Shown: positions 8,995 through 18,749, counted from the stretch's first letter. The stretch is DNA of 64,000 bases from an uncultured Fodinibius sp. (GCA_913057775.1 CAJXOG010000009.1:1-64000); one strand, 5' to 3'. Numbers and translations: made by a program. The notes: generated by a model from the letters alone, not told the origin.

Positions 8995-9729
8995 ATGGAC
9001 ACAGAACAGAGCCTTTCTTTTAATCAGCTCAAAGAGTTAAATGATCGGTTCGATCAGCAGTTGCAAGCACTTGATGGAAATCAGCCACGCGCCCACTCAT
9101 TCTCATGGAAGAAGGTGTTGTTGAATGTTTTGTTGGGCATTATAGCTTTACCTCTACCCTTTTTTCTGCTTGTCAGAGCCTCGGTATTTATATATAACGG
9201 CTATCAAACTAATGGATGGCTGGCACTCTCGATTGGTTGTCTGGCTACGGTATTATTATTGTTGCTTTATGGGGCAATTCTCGTCTATAAGTTTGGTATG
9301 GGCAAGAAAGCCCTTAAGTATATCTTCCGAGGAGTTTTAGTGTTGGTGGCAGCGTATACTTTTTATGGGGTGTTGTACTATTCAAGTCTGAATACCAAGA
9401 CGGACGAAATTCATACCTATTATCGATCGCTACATCCCATTATGCGAGTTGCTTTAACTACAGTAACGCTTGCAGATAGCGAGGTGGTTGTGACAGATAT
9501 TCAGCGTAGCCCCGAGGACTATCAGCGAATGGGACTCTCCGAGAAGGAACACTCACTGCATTATATGCAAGCCAGCGGGTATGTACATGCTGTTGATTTA
9601 CGCACCAAGGGGAGGTCAAGATGGAAGAATTGGATGTTTGAGTATTCTTTTAAGCTTCTTGGACTATCAACGATTCGCCATGTAGGTACGGCTGATCATT
9701 TGCATGTTTATCTGCCGTTGAATAAATAA
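8995..9729 (+). CDS. Membrane protein with a possible M15-like metallopeptidase tail
   Basis: The ATG at 8995 gives 244 residues; a GTG at 8968 is the alternative. The N-terminal 45 residues are soluble, then come three membrane helices (about 45-70, 80-105 and 115-135). The C-terminal 105 residues face one side and contain SGYVHAVDLRTKG and, 40 residues later, HVGTADHLHVYLP. A His/Asp pair followed by a late His-x-His resembles the metal-ligand spacing in LAS/M15-type peptidases, although the order S-x-H-x-x-G-x-x-x-D is not exact. Function is unproven. No operon partner. Confidence 0.5.
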   Translation: MDTEQSLSFNQLKELNDRFDQQLQALDGNQPRAHSFSWKKVLLNVLLGIIALPLPFFLLVRASVFIYNGYQTNGWLALSIGCLATVLLLLLYGAILVYKFGMGKKALKYIFRGVLVLVAAYTFYGVLYYSSLNTKTDEIHTYYRSLHPIMRVALTTVTLADSEVVVTDIQRSPEDYQRMGLSEKEHSLHYMQASGYVHAVDLRTKGRSRWKNWMFEYSFKLLGLSTIRHVGTADHLHVYLPLNK

Positions 9730-9834
9730 AAAGTAACGTTACATTAGTTGCCCCCTGTTTTAAAAGGGTTGGTTTACTGTATATTTAATGAGAAGACAAC
9801 ATTAAATATTTAAGAGGGATAATTAGTCATAGTT

Positions 9835-10362
9835 ATGGAACAGTCAGCAACATATTCGCTATGGTTGGAACCCACGGGCAATACAGCCTATAAATTGCAA
9901 CAGCGTATTAAAGAGTTGAGCAAGAAGTACGATACGCCATTATTTTCTCCTCATGTTACGCTCCTTGGGGGGTTGACGGCGTCGAAAACCGAGCTTGAAG
10001 CACTAACAGAAACACTGGTCTCTTCAGTAACTCCATTTGATTTAAAGCTTACCAAAGCCGGTTATCTAAATACGTTTTATCAATCACTATTCATCCATGT
10101 AGAACAGAATGAAGGACTCACCTATCTGCATAAAAATGCTTGTCGCCTATTTGATTGCCCTGAAGAGTACGAAAACGAATATATGCCGCATCTTAGTTTG
10201 TTATATGGAGACATAAACCAAAAGCAAAAAGAAAAAATCCTAAACAATATTGGTCGTGAATTTTATATCCGGTTCACCGCAAAAAAAGTAGTGTTAATGC
10301 ATACCGATGGGAAACCTGAGCAGTGGAAGAAAATTCATACGGCTATGTTTAAACAGGGGTAA
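9835..10362 (+). CDS. 2H phosphoesterase (cyclic phosphodiesterase / 2'-5' RNA ligase-like)
   Basis: The 175-residue protein contains the two HxTx-type motifs of the 2H superfamily: PHVTLL near residue 42 and PHLSLL near 119. They are about 75 residues apart, as in single-domain cyclic nucleotide phosphodiesterases that open 2',3'-cyclic phosphates or ADP-ribose 1'',2''-cyclic phosphate. Motif order and length fit the CPDase branch better than the longer LigT/ThpR branch. Real substrate unknown. It stands alone, 93 bases before the glutamate dehydrogenase-like gene. Confidence 0.75.
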   Translation: MEQSATYSLWLEPTGNTAYKLQQRIKELSKKYDTPLFSPHVTLLGGLTASKTELEALTETLVSSVTPFDLKLTKAGYLNTFYQSLFIHVEQNEGLTYLHKNACRLFDCPEEYENEYMPHLSLLYGDINQKQKEKILNNIGREFYIRFTAKKVVLMHTDGKPEQWKKIHTAMFKQG

Positions 10363-10455
10363 TAAATGTTGACACTCTGTAATAATATTGCGATTGTCGA
10401 TCTATTGAGTCGCTAAGATTTTTTGAAATATTACATCAGTTAAAAAACCTATTTT

Positions 10456-11859
10456 ATGTCCGACTATAAATTTTTTGCTCAGGTAAATAAGGCGTTTGAT
10501 ATAGCAGCCAAATATTCTGACTTCGATCAGGGACTGCTTGATCAAATTAAAATCTGTAATAACGTTTATCACATTACCTTTCCACTTGAACGCGATGACG
10601 GTTCTATCGAAGTAATTCATGGGTGGCGGGTGGAGCACAGCCATCACAAATTGCCGACAAAGGGAGGAATTCGCTTTAGCACTACCGTTAATGAAGATGA
10701 AACAATGGCTCTGGCAGCACTTATGACCTATAAATGTGCGGTTGTTGATGTTCCGTTTGGAGGGGCAAAGGGAGGTATCAAGATTGATAAGTCTCGATTC
10801 TCGGACGATGAGCTTGAACGCATTACCCGCCGCTATACCTACGAGTTGATTAAAAAGGACTTTTTAGGACCGGGATCAGATGTTCCGGCTCCTGATTATG
10901 GTACCGGTGCTCGTGAAATGGGGTGGATTTTAGATACTTATCGGCAGTTAAAGTCTGATATTAATGCCGAAGCATGTGTGACAGGAAAACCCATTCCCCA
11001 AGGCGGAGTACGCGGACGTACCGAAGCAACCGGCCGAGGAGTATATTTTGGGATCCGGGAGGCTTGTAAAAATAAAGAAGATATGGAAGATCTCGGATTG
11101 GAGGCTGGATTAGAAGGGAAGACCTTTGTTATTCAGGGGCTCGGTAATGTGGGCTATCATACGGCACAGAATATGATTCAGGGCGGTGCCATTCTGGTTG
11201 GCGTAGCAGAAATAGAAGGATCCATCTATGACGCTGAAGGTATAGATCTTGAACGATTGATGCGGCACCGTGAGGATACCGGGTCCATACTGGGTTTTAG
11301 TGATACCAAAGAGCTTGAAAATAATACGGCCGTTTTAGAAGAGGAGTGTGACATCCTAATACCGGCTGCACTCGAAAATCAGCTTACTGAAGAGAATGCA
11401 CCTAATATCCAAGCAAAGATAATTGGTGAGGCTGCTAACGGACCAACAACGGCCAAGGCACACGATATTTTAAAAGAGAAGGGAGCACTTATAATACCTG
11501 ACAGTTATCTCAATGCCGGCGGAGTGACCGTTTCCTACTTTGAGTGGTTGAAAAATCTTTCGCACGTTCGCTTTGGCCGCATGGAAAAGCGGTTTGAGGA
11601 AAGCAGTTACCGAAAAATTTTAAATGTTATCGAAAATATTTCTGATCGTAAATTTTCGGAAGCAGAAATGGGGGTTTTGGCTCAAGGTGCAGATGAGAAG
11701 GATTTAGTTGATTCCGGTCTCGAAGAAACAATGGTTAATTCCTATAATGAGCTGAATGAATTGCGGAAAAAACATGATATCGATCTTCGTACGGCAGCTT
11801 TTCTAAACGCCATTAATAAAGTGGGTATCATGTACAATCAGATGGGCATTTTCCCATGA
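10456..11859 (+). CDS. Glu/Leu/Phe/Val dehydrogenase
   Basis: This NAD(P)-dependent oxidative deaminase of the glutamate dehydrogenase superfamily interconverts an amino acid and its 2-oxo acid. The substrate domain shows LPTKGGIRF (Lys69), the catalytic Lys105 in GGAKGGIKID and Asp147 in PAPDYGTG. The Rossmann motif FVIQGLGNVG lies near 226. The 467-residue length is a little longer than the common 410-450. Glutamate is the likely substrate but the specificity residues were not resolved here. It is followed by the symporter microprotein gene 39 bases later. Confidence 0.9.
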   Translation: MSDYKFFAQVNKAFDIAAKYSDFDQGLLDQIKICNNVYHITFPLERDDGSIEVIHGWRVEHSHHKLPTKGGIRFSTTVNEDETMALAALMTYKCAVVDVPFGGAKGGIKIDKSRFSDDELERITRRYTYELIKKDFLGPGSDVPAPDYGTGAREMGWILDTYRQLKSDINAEACVTGKPIPQGGVRGRTEATGRGVYFGIREACKNKEDMEDLGLEAGLEGKTFVIQGLGNVGYHTAQNMIQGGAILVGVAEIEGSIYDAEGIDLERLMRHREDTGSILGFSDTKELENNTAVLEEECDILIPAALENQLTEENAPNIQAKIIGEAANGPTTAKAHDILKEKGALIIPDSYLNAGGVTVSYFEWLKNLSHVRFGRMEKRFEESSYRKILNVIENISDRKFSEAEMGVLAQGADEKDLVDSGLEETMVNSYNELNELRKKHDIDLRTAAFLNAINKVGIMYNQMGIFP

Positions 11860-11898
11860 TATAATAGTTGACTCAGCGATTATAAGATGTCATAAGTT

Positions 11899-11997
11899 AT
11901 GACCTCATTTTATCTGGTTATGTTTGTGGTGCCACTGCTTATTCTTGGATTGGCAGTGGCTCTTTCTTATCGTGTAAAATTCCGTGACAATGGATGA
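11899..11997 (+). CDS. 32-residue membrane microprotein overlapping the symporter gene
   Basis: ATG at 11899 opens a 32-codon frame ending in TGA at 11995-11997. The product is a short N-terminus, one hydrophobic helix of about 20 residues (from FYLVMF to ALSYRV), and a basic then polar tail ending KFRDNG. The stop overlaps the symporter ATG at 11990 by 8 bases (ATGGATGA), so the two are probably translationally coupled. Known small subunits of NSS (MetS) and SSS symporters have this size, topology and position. I infer the same role; it is too short for family-level proof. Confidence 0.6.
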   Translation: MTSFYLVMFVVPLLILGLAVALSYRVKFRDNG

Positions 11998-13480
11998 AAC
12001 ACAGGTTATCTCAATCGCGGTAGATGAATATGCCATTGGAGCATTTGTTGGCTACCTCTTGCTACTTGTTGGTATAGGAATATATTCTTCCCGCTTTTCT
12101 TCGGAAGGTATCAGCGAGTTTTTTATTGGGGGACGGCAGATAAATCGGTTTGTGGTGGCTTTGTCAGCAGTGGTATCGGGGCGTAGTGCCTGGCTTCTTG
12201 TAGGCGTAACGGGCATGGCTTATGCCCAGGGCGCTTCGGCTATATGGGCTGTGATGGGTTATGTTATCGTTGAGCTTTTTCTTTTTCTGTATTATGCCCG
12301 GAGGCTCCGTAATTTTTCGGAGACCTATAACTGTATTACCGTCCCCGACTTTTTTGCAGAGCGATTCAACGACAAAAATGGCTATCTACGCATTGCCCTG
12401 GTTGTTGTATTCCTGATTTTTATGGTCAGTTATGTCTCCGCTCAATTTGTGGCGGGCGGTAAAGCTTTTGCCTCCAGTTTTGGACTTACGCAAACCAACG
12501 GCATTATTCTCACCGCTATTATTATCATGGGATATACGGTGCTGGGTGGCTTTTTGGCCGTCAGCCTTACGGATATGTTTCAGGCCATTTTTATGATTTT
12601 TGCACTGGTGGTGCTCCCTTTTATTGCTATCTGGGATGCAGGTGGTTTACCTCAGGTTCTATCGCAGCTAAGTAACATGGAAGCTGGATTTGTTGATCCC
12701 CTGGCTATTGGTTTTGGCGGACTCGTTGGCTTTCTGGGTATTGGGCTTGGTTCGCCGGGGAATCCGCATATTCTTTCTCGTTATATGTCTATTGATGATC
12801 CCAAACAGTTGCGATGGTCGGCTGTTGTAGGTACAATTTGGAATGTCTTGATGGGATGGGGCGCCATATTTATTGGTCTGGCAGGCAGGGTTTATTTTCC
12901 AGAGGTAGAACTGCTGCCGGCCAGTGATACCGAAAATCTCTATCCTGCCTTAGCACAAGAGCACTTGCATCCTATAATTTTTGGAGTAGTAGTTGCATCT
13001 ATCTTCGCGGCTATTATGTCTACGGCTGATTCACAGCTTCTGGTGGCGGCATCATCAGTTGTTCGTGATTTGTATGACAAGATTATCAAAAAAGGTCAGG
13101 ATATTACCCAGCGAAAGCTGGTACTTTATAGCCGGATTATTGTAGTGGTACTTGTAGCCATAGCTCTGGTCTTTAGTTTGGTTGCTCAGGAGCTAGTGTT
13201 TTGGCTGGTACTGTTTGCCTGGGCAGGATTGGGAGCAGCAGTTGGCCCTACATCTATACTTGCCCTTTATTGGAAAGGAACAACACGCAAGGGTATTTTT
13301 GCGGGGCTAATTACCGGAACGGTAGTAACCATAGTTTGGTACTACATTCCAGTGTTAAAAGATAATCTATATGAATTAATTCCAGCCTTTCTACTTAGTT
13401 TTCTGGCAACATGGATTGTAAGCAAATTTACCCAAACACCGGATAATATTGAGGAGGCCTTTGTGGAATTTGAAAAGTAA
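11990..13480 (+). CDS. Sodium:solute symporter (SSS family, PutP-like branch)
   Basis: This 496-residue inner-membrane carrier has about 13 hydrophobic helices and imports a small solute with Na+. Family signatures are FFIGGRQINRFVVALS near 40, GFLGIGLGSPGNPHILSRYM near 250 and MSTADSQLLVAAS near 345, where Ser/Thr residues contribute to sodium binding. The glycine/His stretch before the Arg resembles proline symporters, but the substrate is not decided; an amino acid would suit the dehydrogenase upstream. A GTG at 11984 is an alternative start. It overlaps the microprotein gene, which suggests coupled expression. Confidence 0.9.
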   Translation: MDETQVISIAVDEYAIGAFVGYLLLLVGIGIYSSRFSSEGISEFFIGGRQINRFVVALSAVVSGRSAWLLVGVTGMAYAQGASAIWAVMGYVIVELFLFLYYARRLRNFSETYNCITVPDFFAERFNDKNGYLRIALVVVFLIFMVSYVSAQFVAGGKAFASSFGLTQTNGIILTAIIIMGYTVLGGFLAVSLTDMFQAIFMIFALVVLPFIAIWDAGGLPQVLSQLSNMEAGFVDPLAIGFGGLVGFLGIGLGSPGNPHILSRYMSIDDPKQLRWSAVVGTIWNVLMGWGAIFIGLAGRVYFPEVELLPASDTENLYPALAQEHLHPIIFGVVVASIFAAIMSTADSQLLVAASSVVRDLYDKIIKKGQDITQRKLVLYSRIIVVVLVAIALVFSLVAQELVFWLVLFAWAGLGAAVGPTSILALYWKGTTRKGIFAGLITGTVVTIVWYYIPVLKDNLYELIPAFLLSFLATWIVSKFTQTPDNIEEAFVEFEK

Positions 13481-13489
13481 GCTTTTGTT

Positions 13490-15127
13490 CTACAGATCAA
13501 ATATTTCAGAAGGTTGTATGTTGCGGTAATCCGGCATAATCATCCCGGCATCGGCCCCAAAGTAAGTGGGATCGGAAACATAGTAGCGTTTCCCGTTATA
13601 TGTGATGGGATCGTTAATGCGCTCCCCGCTTGGTTGTTCGTTAGGAAAGTGAACAGCAAGGGTTAAATGCCCCGGATAACGTACTACGATATAGTCGAGA
13701 TCGGTAAGCTGATCAAGTAAATATCCAAGCATAATTGCTCGGTCATCACAGTCAGATGCCGGATAGTAAAGCGTTTCAACGGGGAACATTTTTTTCTCAG
13801 CTTTAAACTGTTCTGTATCAGTTTGATACTCAAAGGAGCGCTGTGTGAAACGAAGTAACAGGTTTACCTGCTCGAGGGTAGACTTGCCCTCCAGTAGAGG
13901 TTTTATTGATTTAGTTAACTGTGAATGCGTCTCATTATTTTCTATCTGGCTGCTAAAATATAGTTCCAAGTCAGCCTGAGGATAGTTTTTGAAGTAGTTA
14001 ACAGTCTGGACATCTACAGGTACGTTTATCGAATAAGTGGAATCCCGGAAGGTGAATTCCAGGTTCTGTTGCTGCTGTTTTTGCTGCAATGTAGGAAACT
14101 TTTCAAAAAGTAGATTGATGGGTCTTGTCTCTTTTTGAGCATGACGGCCTTTATATGTATAAAATCTTTCTGGAAGGGTTGGATAATCATTACTTAATTG
14201 AATGTCATAATATTTTGAACCATTCATAGTTAACGACTTTCGGAAAACGTGCGGGGTGGCTTTAACCAGTAGGTGAACCTTGTGATTTTTATAGGCTACC
14301 TTGGTGCCAAATCCAGATTGGGTTAGCATAAACCACGTAAATAACGTAGCCTCATTGCTCTTGTGTCCATAAATTTGTGTACCAATGTTATGCAGTAGTT
14401 GGGCATATCCAAAATCATTTAGCGACAATTGCGTCCGCACTTGCTGAATTTGTTCCAGGAAAGAAGGATAATCTTTTGTACTTAGGTGCTTCCAGAATTC
14501 TGCAATGGCTTTACGGTTAACCGGCTTTTCTAATTGTTTTTCGTAGGCGGTGTAATATTTGTAATTAATTGGAATGCCAAAGTATTGTAACTGCTTGGAG
14601 CGAATATCAGCTTTTTTGATGTTAGGCTTAAAGTCTGTCGTGATCCCTTTAGAGGGGGTGAAAGATTCAGATTCTACATTAACTTCCCGATCTTCTTCAG
14701 TTTTTATTGGTTCTTCTTTCTGAGGGTTAGAAGTAGTTCGTTTATTTTTTGTTTGAGGCTGGTCTGCTTCTGGGAATGGTTGCTTTTCTTTCGGTTGTTG
14801 CTCTTCCGTTTTTGGATCGGTTTCATCCCGTGGCTTTTCGGGTTTGGGATTCGGCGAATCGGGTTCTTCTACAACAGGAAGCTGCTTGGGTTTCGGTTTT
14901 TCATAGAATTGCGCGCTGTGCTCCGACTTAAAGTCTTCCCATTCTTTTTGGAGCATCTCATAGAACTCTTTGTCATACTCATTTTGAAACTCTTGGAACT
15001 CTTGAAGATAGTTTTCTTTCCACTCTTCAAAATCTTGGGCCTGTGCAGCATTAAACGATACGCCCAAAACCATAAGAAAGGCAGCTAAAATGTAATAGAA
15101 AGTGTTTTTAATATTGTCCGGAACCAT
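13490..15127 (-). CDS. Secreted transglutaminase-like cysteine protein with coiled N-terminus
   Basis: The 545-residue protein has a signal peptide (cleavage after AQA near residue 30). An acidic, aromatic-rich helix follows (about 31-75), then a Pro/Lys/Glu linker to about 150. The C-terminal transglutaminase-like domain has Cys460 in ASDCDDRA, His487 in PGHLTLAV and Asp519 in VSDPTY, a plausible triad. The pattern CDDRA is typical of periplasmic transglutaminase-like proteases. It is divergent from the lipoprotein cluster that begins at 15416, and its N-terminal helix resembles the one in the MltC-like protein at 19496. Substrate may be peptidoglycan or envelope protein; this is inference. 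Confidence 0.75.
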   Translation of the reverse strand: MVPDNIKNTFYYILAAFLMVLGVSFNAAQAQDFEEWKENYLQEFQEFQNEYDKEFYEMLQKEWEDFKSEHSAQFYEKPKPKQLPVVEEPDSPNPKPEKPRDETDPKTEEQQPKEKQPFPEADQPQTKNKRTTSNPQKEEPIKTEEDREVNVESESFTPSKGITTDFKPNIKKADIRSKQLQYFGIPINYKYYTAYEKQLEKPVNRKAIAEFWKHLSTKDYPSFLEQIQQVRTQLSLNDFGYAQLLHNIGTQIYGHKSNEATLFTWFMLTQSGFGTKVAYKNHKVHLLVKATPHVFRKSLTMNGSKYYDIQLSNDYPTLPERFYTYKGRHAQKETRPINLLFEKFPTLQQKQQQQNLEFTFRDSTYSINVPVDVQTVNYFKNYPQADLELYFSSQIENNETHSQLTKSIKPLLEGKSTLEQVNLLLRFTQRSFEYQTDTEQFKAEKKMFPVETLYYPASDCDDRAIMLGYLLDQLTDLDYIVVRYPGHLTLAVHFPNEQPSGERINDPITYNGKRYYVSDPTYFGADAGMIMPDYRNIQPSEIFDL

Positions 15128-15415
15128 AATTTTAACTCCTCGGGTTAGATGAATTATTTTGATAAATGGTAACCTCTAACTATAAGAGATACAAATATTT
15201 AAGTTATAGCTGAATATCTAAATGCGATTAAATAATTAAGCTTATTTATATTTTCGCAAAATAAAGTAAAGTATATTGTAATTATATTGGGTGGAATTTT
15301 GTAAAAAATAAAATTAATATTTGAAATCTCATCTGAAAAACAGCATGTTCACAGATGGTAAAAAAATAAAACGGGGACAAATTTCATATAAGTTTAAACA
15401 TAAGAGAGTTGACCT
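15128..15415. promoter_or_regulatory. AT-rich divergent intergenic region of the envelope cluster
   Basis: This 288-bp region separates the transglutaminase-like gene (reverse) from the LpoB-like gene (forward). It is strongly AT-rich and has no gene. Both promoters must lie here. AAATATTTG-like segments on each strand (near 15195 and 15320) are near misses to the Bacteroidetes -7 motif TAnnTTTG, so I do not assign exact promoters. The shared region suggests joint control of both sides of the cluster. Confidence 0.5.
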
Positions 15416-16012
15416 ATGACCTTTACAAAAGTTACTCTAACTACGGTAATTGCAGCATTTCTTTTTTTGGGATGTGGTCCAACACAAAGCGTTCAAAGAG
15501 TAGATCCGGGATCGCAGTCAGATTTATCAGGGAATTGGAATTCTACTGATGCCCGTATGGTGGCAGAAGATATGACTTCTGATATTCTTTCGGCCGCATG
15601 GTTGCAAAATGAAGATTCACCGGTTTTAATTGTTGGAGATATCAGGAATAATACTACAGAGCATATCCGGACGGATATTTTTATCAAAGAAATAGAGCGG
15701 GCGATTGTTAACAGTCAAAAAGTGGAGATTGTTGCAGATCCTGACCAGCGTGGGCAGATTAGGGCTGAGCGCGATGATCAGCAGCAACATGCTTCTTATG
15801 AGTCTGCAGCTTCTCTTGCACAAGAGCTTGGTGCCGATTATATGTTGATTGGTGGTATTGAAGCTAATGTAGACAAGAATTTAGATGGTACTCGTGCCGC
15901 CAAGTTTTATACTGTCAATCTTGAATTGATTAACGTGGAATCAAACCGAAAGGCATGGATTGGCAATAAGAAAATAAAGAAGATGATTGAGCGGAGTAGA
16001 GTAAAATGGTGA
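15416..16012 (+). CDS. LpoB-like penicillin-binding-protein activator lipoprotein
   Basis: The lipobox LFLGC gives lipidated Cys20, followed by a linker and a compact C-terminal domain. Motifs VLIVGDIRNNTTEHI, FIKEIERAIVNS and ASLAQELGADYMLIGGI match the LpoB/COG3417 fold, whose founding member docks on PBP1b and activates peptidoglycan synthesis from the outer membrane. The 198-residue length fits. Whether it activates a PBP here is inferred; no PBP is in the window. It leads a forward run of envelope lipoproteins, 172-187 bases ahead of the next one. Confidence 0.8.
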   Translation: MTFTKVTLTTVIAAFLFLGCGPTQSVQRVDPGSQSDLSGNWNSTDARMVAEDMTSDILSAAWLQNEDSPVLIVGDIRNNTTEHIRTDIFIKEIERAIVNSQKVEIVADPDQRGQIRAERDDQQQHASYESAASLAQELGADYMLIGGIEANVDKNLDGTRAAKFYTVNLELINVESNRKAWIGNKKIKKMIERSRVKW

Positions 16013-16199
16013 GCCCCTAACTCATAAGTGCTTCAGGTTGTTTTTATTCTATGGCTTTCAATAGTTTAGTGATTTGTTGAAGTACGTGAGAAGAGAGAGC
16101 AAAGAATTTTAGTCAATTGTAAAAACACAGCTCAGGCTAGGGATGTAATATTAACCCAATTGTAATCAAAGGGTAATTAAGAACGTGAGGATCAGTTTC

Positions 16200-17522
16200 A
16201 TGTTTGGCAGGAAGATAATGTGGGGCTTATTTATAGTAGTTTTTGTAGCACTGGTGTCGGGGTGTGGTTCGCAAAAGCTAGTGAATGGTCAAAAACAGAT
16301 GCGTATGTCCTTTCAGTCAGGAGATTTTGAAAGAGCTGATTATATAGCCGACAGCTTAAAAGAAAATGAGATCTATGAAGCAAAAGATCGTGTACTTTAT
16401 GCCTTGGAAAAGGGAACAATTAATTATTTCAAGGGAGATTATAAACAGAGCATTGAGTCTTTTACAAATGCCGAAGAATATATAGATCAGCTATTTACCA
16501 AAAGTATAAAAACAGGGATTGGTGCATTTATTAGTAACGATACTGAGCTGAACTATAATGGAGAGGTATATGAAGATGTGTATCTCAACGGGTTTAAGAG
16601 TTTGGGATATCTGAAAATGGATAACTTTGAGAGTGCGTTGGTTGAGGCTCGGCGAATTGCGCAAAAACTTTCTGAAGCAGAGCAAAAATATAGTGAATAC
16701 GCAAGTGCCATGGCTGAGTCTGATACCACGGAAAAGGATATAAAATGGGAGGCTGGCACTTCCAGTATTCATGATAGTCCCCTGAGCCATTATTTGGCAG
16801 GTGCCCTCTATGCCAAAGCCGGTGAAGAAGATGGGGCGCGGATCGAAATGAATAAATTGAAAAGGGCCATAAATAATCATCAGGCAATGCCTGATTCAAA
16901 GCTGAAGTTTGATTCTGCATTTACCAAGGTACAGCATCCTGATCATTATAATACAATGCTAATGGCTTTTTGTGGTAATGCTCCTGATAAGGTGGAATTT
17001 AGTATTAATACTGATTTAAACTTTGATGGGAAAGGTGTAAAAATTGCTATTCCCAGGCTAAAAATGAGACCCTCAAATGTGGGTATTATTGATGTGGTGA
17101 TAAATGATACTATGAGTACTGAGCTAAAGATTATTGAAGAGATGGATAAGGTGGCTCGGGAAACATTTGAAATTAAGAAGCCCATTATTATTGCACGAGC
17201 AACGATAAGGGGAATTCTAAAATCTGTTGCCCAAGAAGGTATTACCGATGCAATCGAAGATGAGTATGGTTCGATTGCAGGAGATGTTGCAAGTTTTCTG
17301 GGTGGCAGGGCCCGTGAGGCAACAGAGCAGGCCGATCTGCGGGGTTGGCAAACAATGCCAGGTAAGGTGTATACAAATGTAGTTAAGCTTCCAGCCGGAG
17401 AACATGATGTTACATTTAACTATTATTCGCCGGCAGGCGAATTGCTGTATTCAGAGGCACGCAATATAAAAATAAGTGAGCAGGAACGTTTAGAACCGAT
17501 AGCATCAATTTACTCTAACTAA
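16200..17522 (+). CDS. COG3014-like TPR-type lipoprotein
   Basis: Starting at ATG 16200 (GTGAGG 9 bases upstream acts as ribosome site) gives 440 residues with lipobox LVSGC at Cys22. A GTG at 16185 is the alternative start. The first half is helical and TPR-like (SGDFERADYIADSL, FKGDYKQSIESF, LAGALYAKAGEEDGARIEMNK in sequence). The C-terminal half contains the repeated beta segments usual for COG3014, ending in a strand-rich PAGEHDVTFNYY block. Proteins of this group regularly sit next to LpoB homologues. Molecular role is unknown; outer-membrane periplasmic face is expected. Confidence 0.75.
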   Translation: MFGRKIMWGLFIVVFVALVSGCGSQKLVNGQKQMRMSFQSGDFERADYIADSLKENEIYEAKDRVLYALEKGTINYFKGDYKQSIESFTNAEEYIDQLFTKSIKTGIGAFISNDTELNYNGEVYEDVYLNGFKSLGYLKMDNFESALVEARRIAQKLSEAEQKYSEYASAMAESDTTEKDIKWEAGTSSIHDSPLSHYLAGALYAKAGEEDGARIEMNKLKRAINNHQAMPDSKLKFDSAFTKVQHPDHYNTMLMAFCGNAPDKVEFSINTDLNFDGKGVKIAIPRLKMRPSNVGIIDVVINDTMSTELKIIEEMDKVARETFEIKKPIIIARATIRGILKSVAQEGITDAIEDEYGSIAGDVASFLGGRAREATEQADLRGWQTMPGKVYTNVVKLPAGEHDVTFNYYSPAGELLYSEARNIKISEQERLEPIASIYSN

Positions 17523-17547
17523 AAAGTGGACTCGCATCATCTATATT

Positions 17548-18597
17548 ATGAGAATCGATAGCATAAGCCATCAAATAGTACTATTGGCGGGACTTGTTTT
17601 GCTTGTATTTACCTATGGTTGTTCAGCAACGGCAGAAGCACAAAGCCAGGGATTACCGGTCTGGATTGATAACCCGTCAGATCAATATAGTGAGAACCAA
17701 TTTTTGATGGCAGTAGGTTCTTCGCCCACAAGAGAGGGAGCCCGAACACAGGCACAATCCAACTTGGCCCAAATATTTGTGTCGGAAGTTGAAGTTAACG
17801 AGTCATACGTTAATGAATTTCAAGAAATAACAGATTCCGAGGAAGGCACAACGATCCGGGAAAACACCAATTTAATTACTCAGTCAGAGGTGAACTCGGA
17901 TCAACAAATGAGGAATGTAGAAATTAAAGAAATGCATCAGGCTTCGGATGGCACATTCTATGCTCTTGCAGCAATGGATCGTATAGAAACAGCGCAGTTA
18001 TATAGTGGGGAAATAGCGGATAATCAAAATAAGATTAATTCCCTTCGTAAAAATGCTGTACAGACCAATAGTAGATTAGAAGGTCTAATTTATTTGAAGC
18101 AAGCATTAGCAACGGCACGAGTTAATGAAATGTTAATTAATCAGCGGGCTATTCTATCCGGACAGGCAGCACGGGGTAATGTAGCTTTGCCAGAAATTAT
18201 GCAAGAGTATAGAGAGGCGAAGAAAGCCTGTACTGTGAGGTTGTTAAAAGATGGAGAGGTGCCCAGAGAAGTACAGTCTGAAATTACCAGAAAACTGCAA
18301 AATGAGGGATTTGAGGTGGCCAATAATACTGGCGATCCGGTGATTGAAATGACTATCAGTCTTATGATGGAGCCGGTTGACCTAAATCGCCCCAAGTATG
18401 AATTTATCCAGTGGGCATTACAAATTGAAGCTCAAAACAAGGAAAATGGACAATGGTTTAGTACCTATATGGCCGAGGGACGTGAAGGAAGTATGAATGA
18501 AAAGTATGCGCGTCAGAGAGCAGTTCAGGCAGTACAGAAGAAGTTGTCTTCAGAGTTTGCAGGATTTATAAACAAGGAGTTACTATCTGTGGAGTAA
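17548..18597 (+). CDS. LPP20-family lipoprotein with long C-terminal extension
   Basis: The lipobox FTYGC gives Cys25, then the LPP20 pattern LPVWIDNP, FLMAVGSSPTREGARTQAQS (residues about 50-70) and LITQSEVNSDQQMRNVEI. ALAAMDRIETAQLY follows near 135. These match the LPP20/FlgP-like domain in which a YAxG strand precedes an Arg-rich helix. The final 120 residues add an extra alpha/beta domain that I cannot name. It follows the COG3014-like gene by 25 bases, so they are probably co-transcribed. Confidence 0.75.
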   Translation: MRIDSISHQIVLLAGLVLLVFTYGCSATAEAQSQGLPVWIDNPSDQYSENQFLMAVGSSPTREGARTQAQSNLAQIFVSEVEVNESYVNEFQEITDSEEGTTIRENTNLITQSEVNSDQQMRNVEIKEMHQASDGTFYALAAMDRIETAQLYSGEIADNQNKINSLRKNAVQTNSRLEGLIYLKQALATARVNEMLINQRAILSGQAARGNVALPEIMQEYREAKKACTVRLLKDGEVPREVQSEITRKLQNEGFEVANNTGDPVIEMTISLMMEPVDLNRPKYEFIQWALQIEAQNKENGQWFSTYMAEGREGSMNEKYARQRAVQAVQKKLSSEFAGFINKELLSVE

Positions 18598-18749
18598 GCA
18601 GGATTAGCCAAGCTATTTATCAAATAAATGTGATTTGCTGATAAATTTTTTTAAACTATCATTCCAATGAATGGAATAGGATTTTAATAAAAGTTCATCA
18701 ATATGGACTACTTTAATTACATCATCTAATAATATAAACAGGGATCATT

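Noticed and set aside
9733-9742. Palindrome GTAACGTTAC
   Set aside because: Ten bases only, not paired with any second site or gene start; could be chance.
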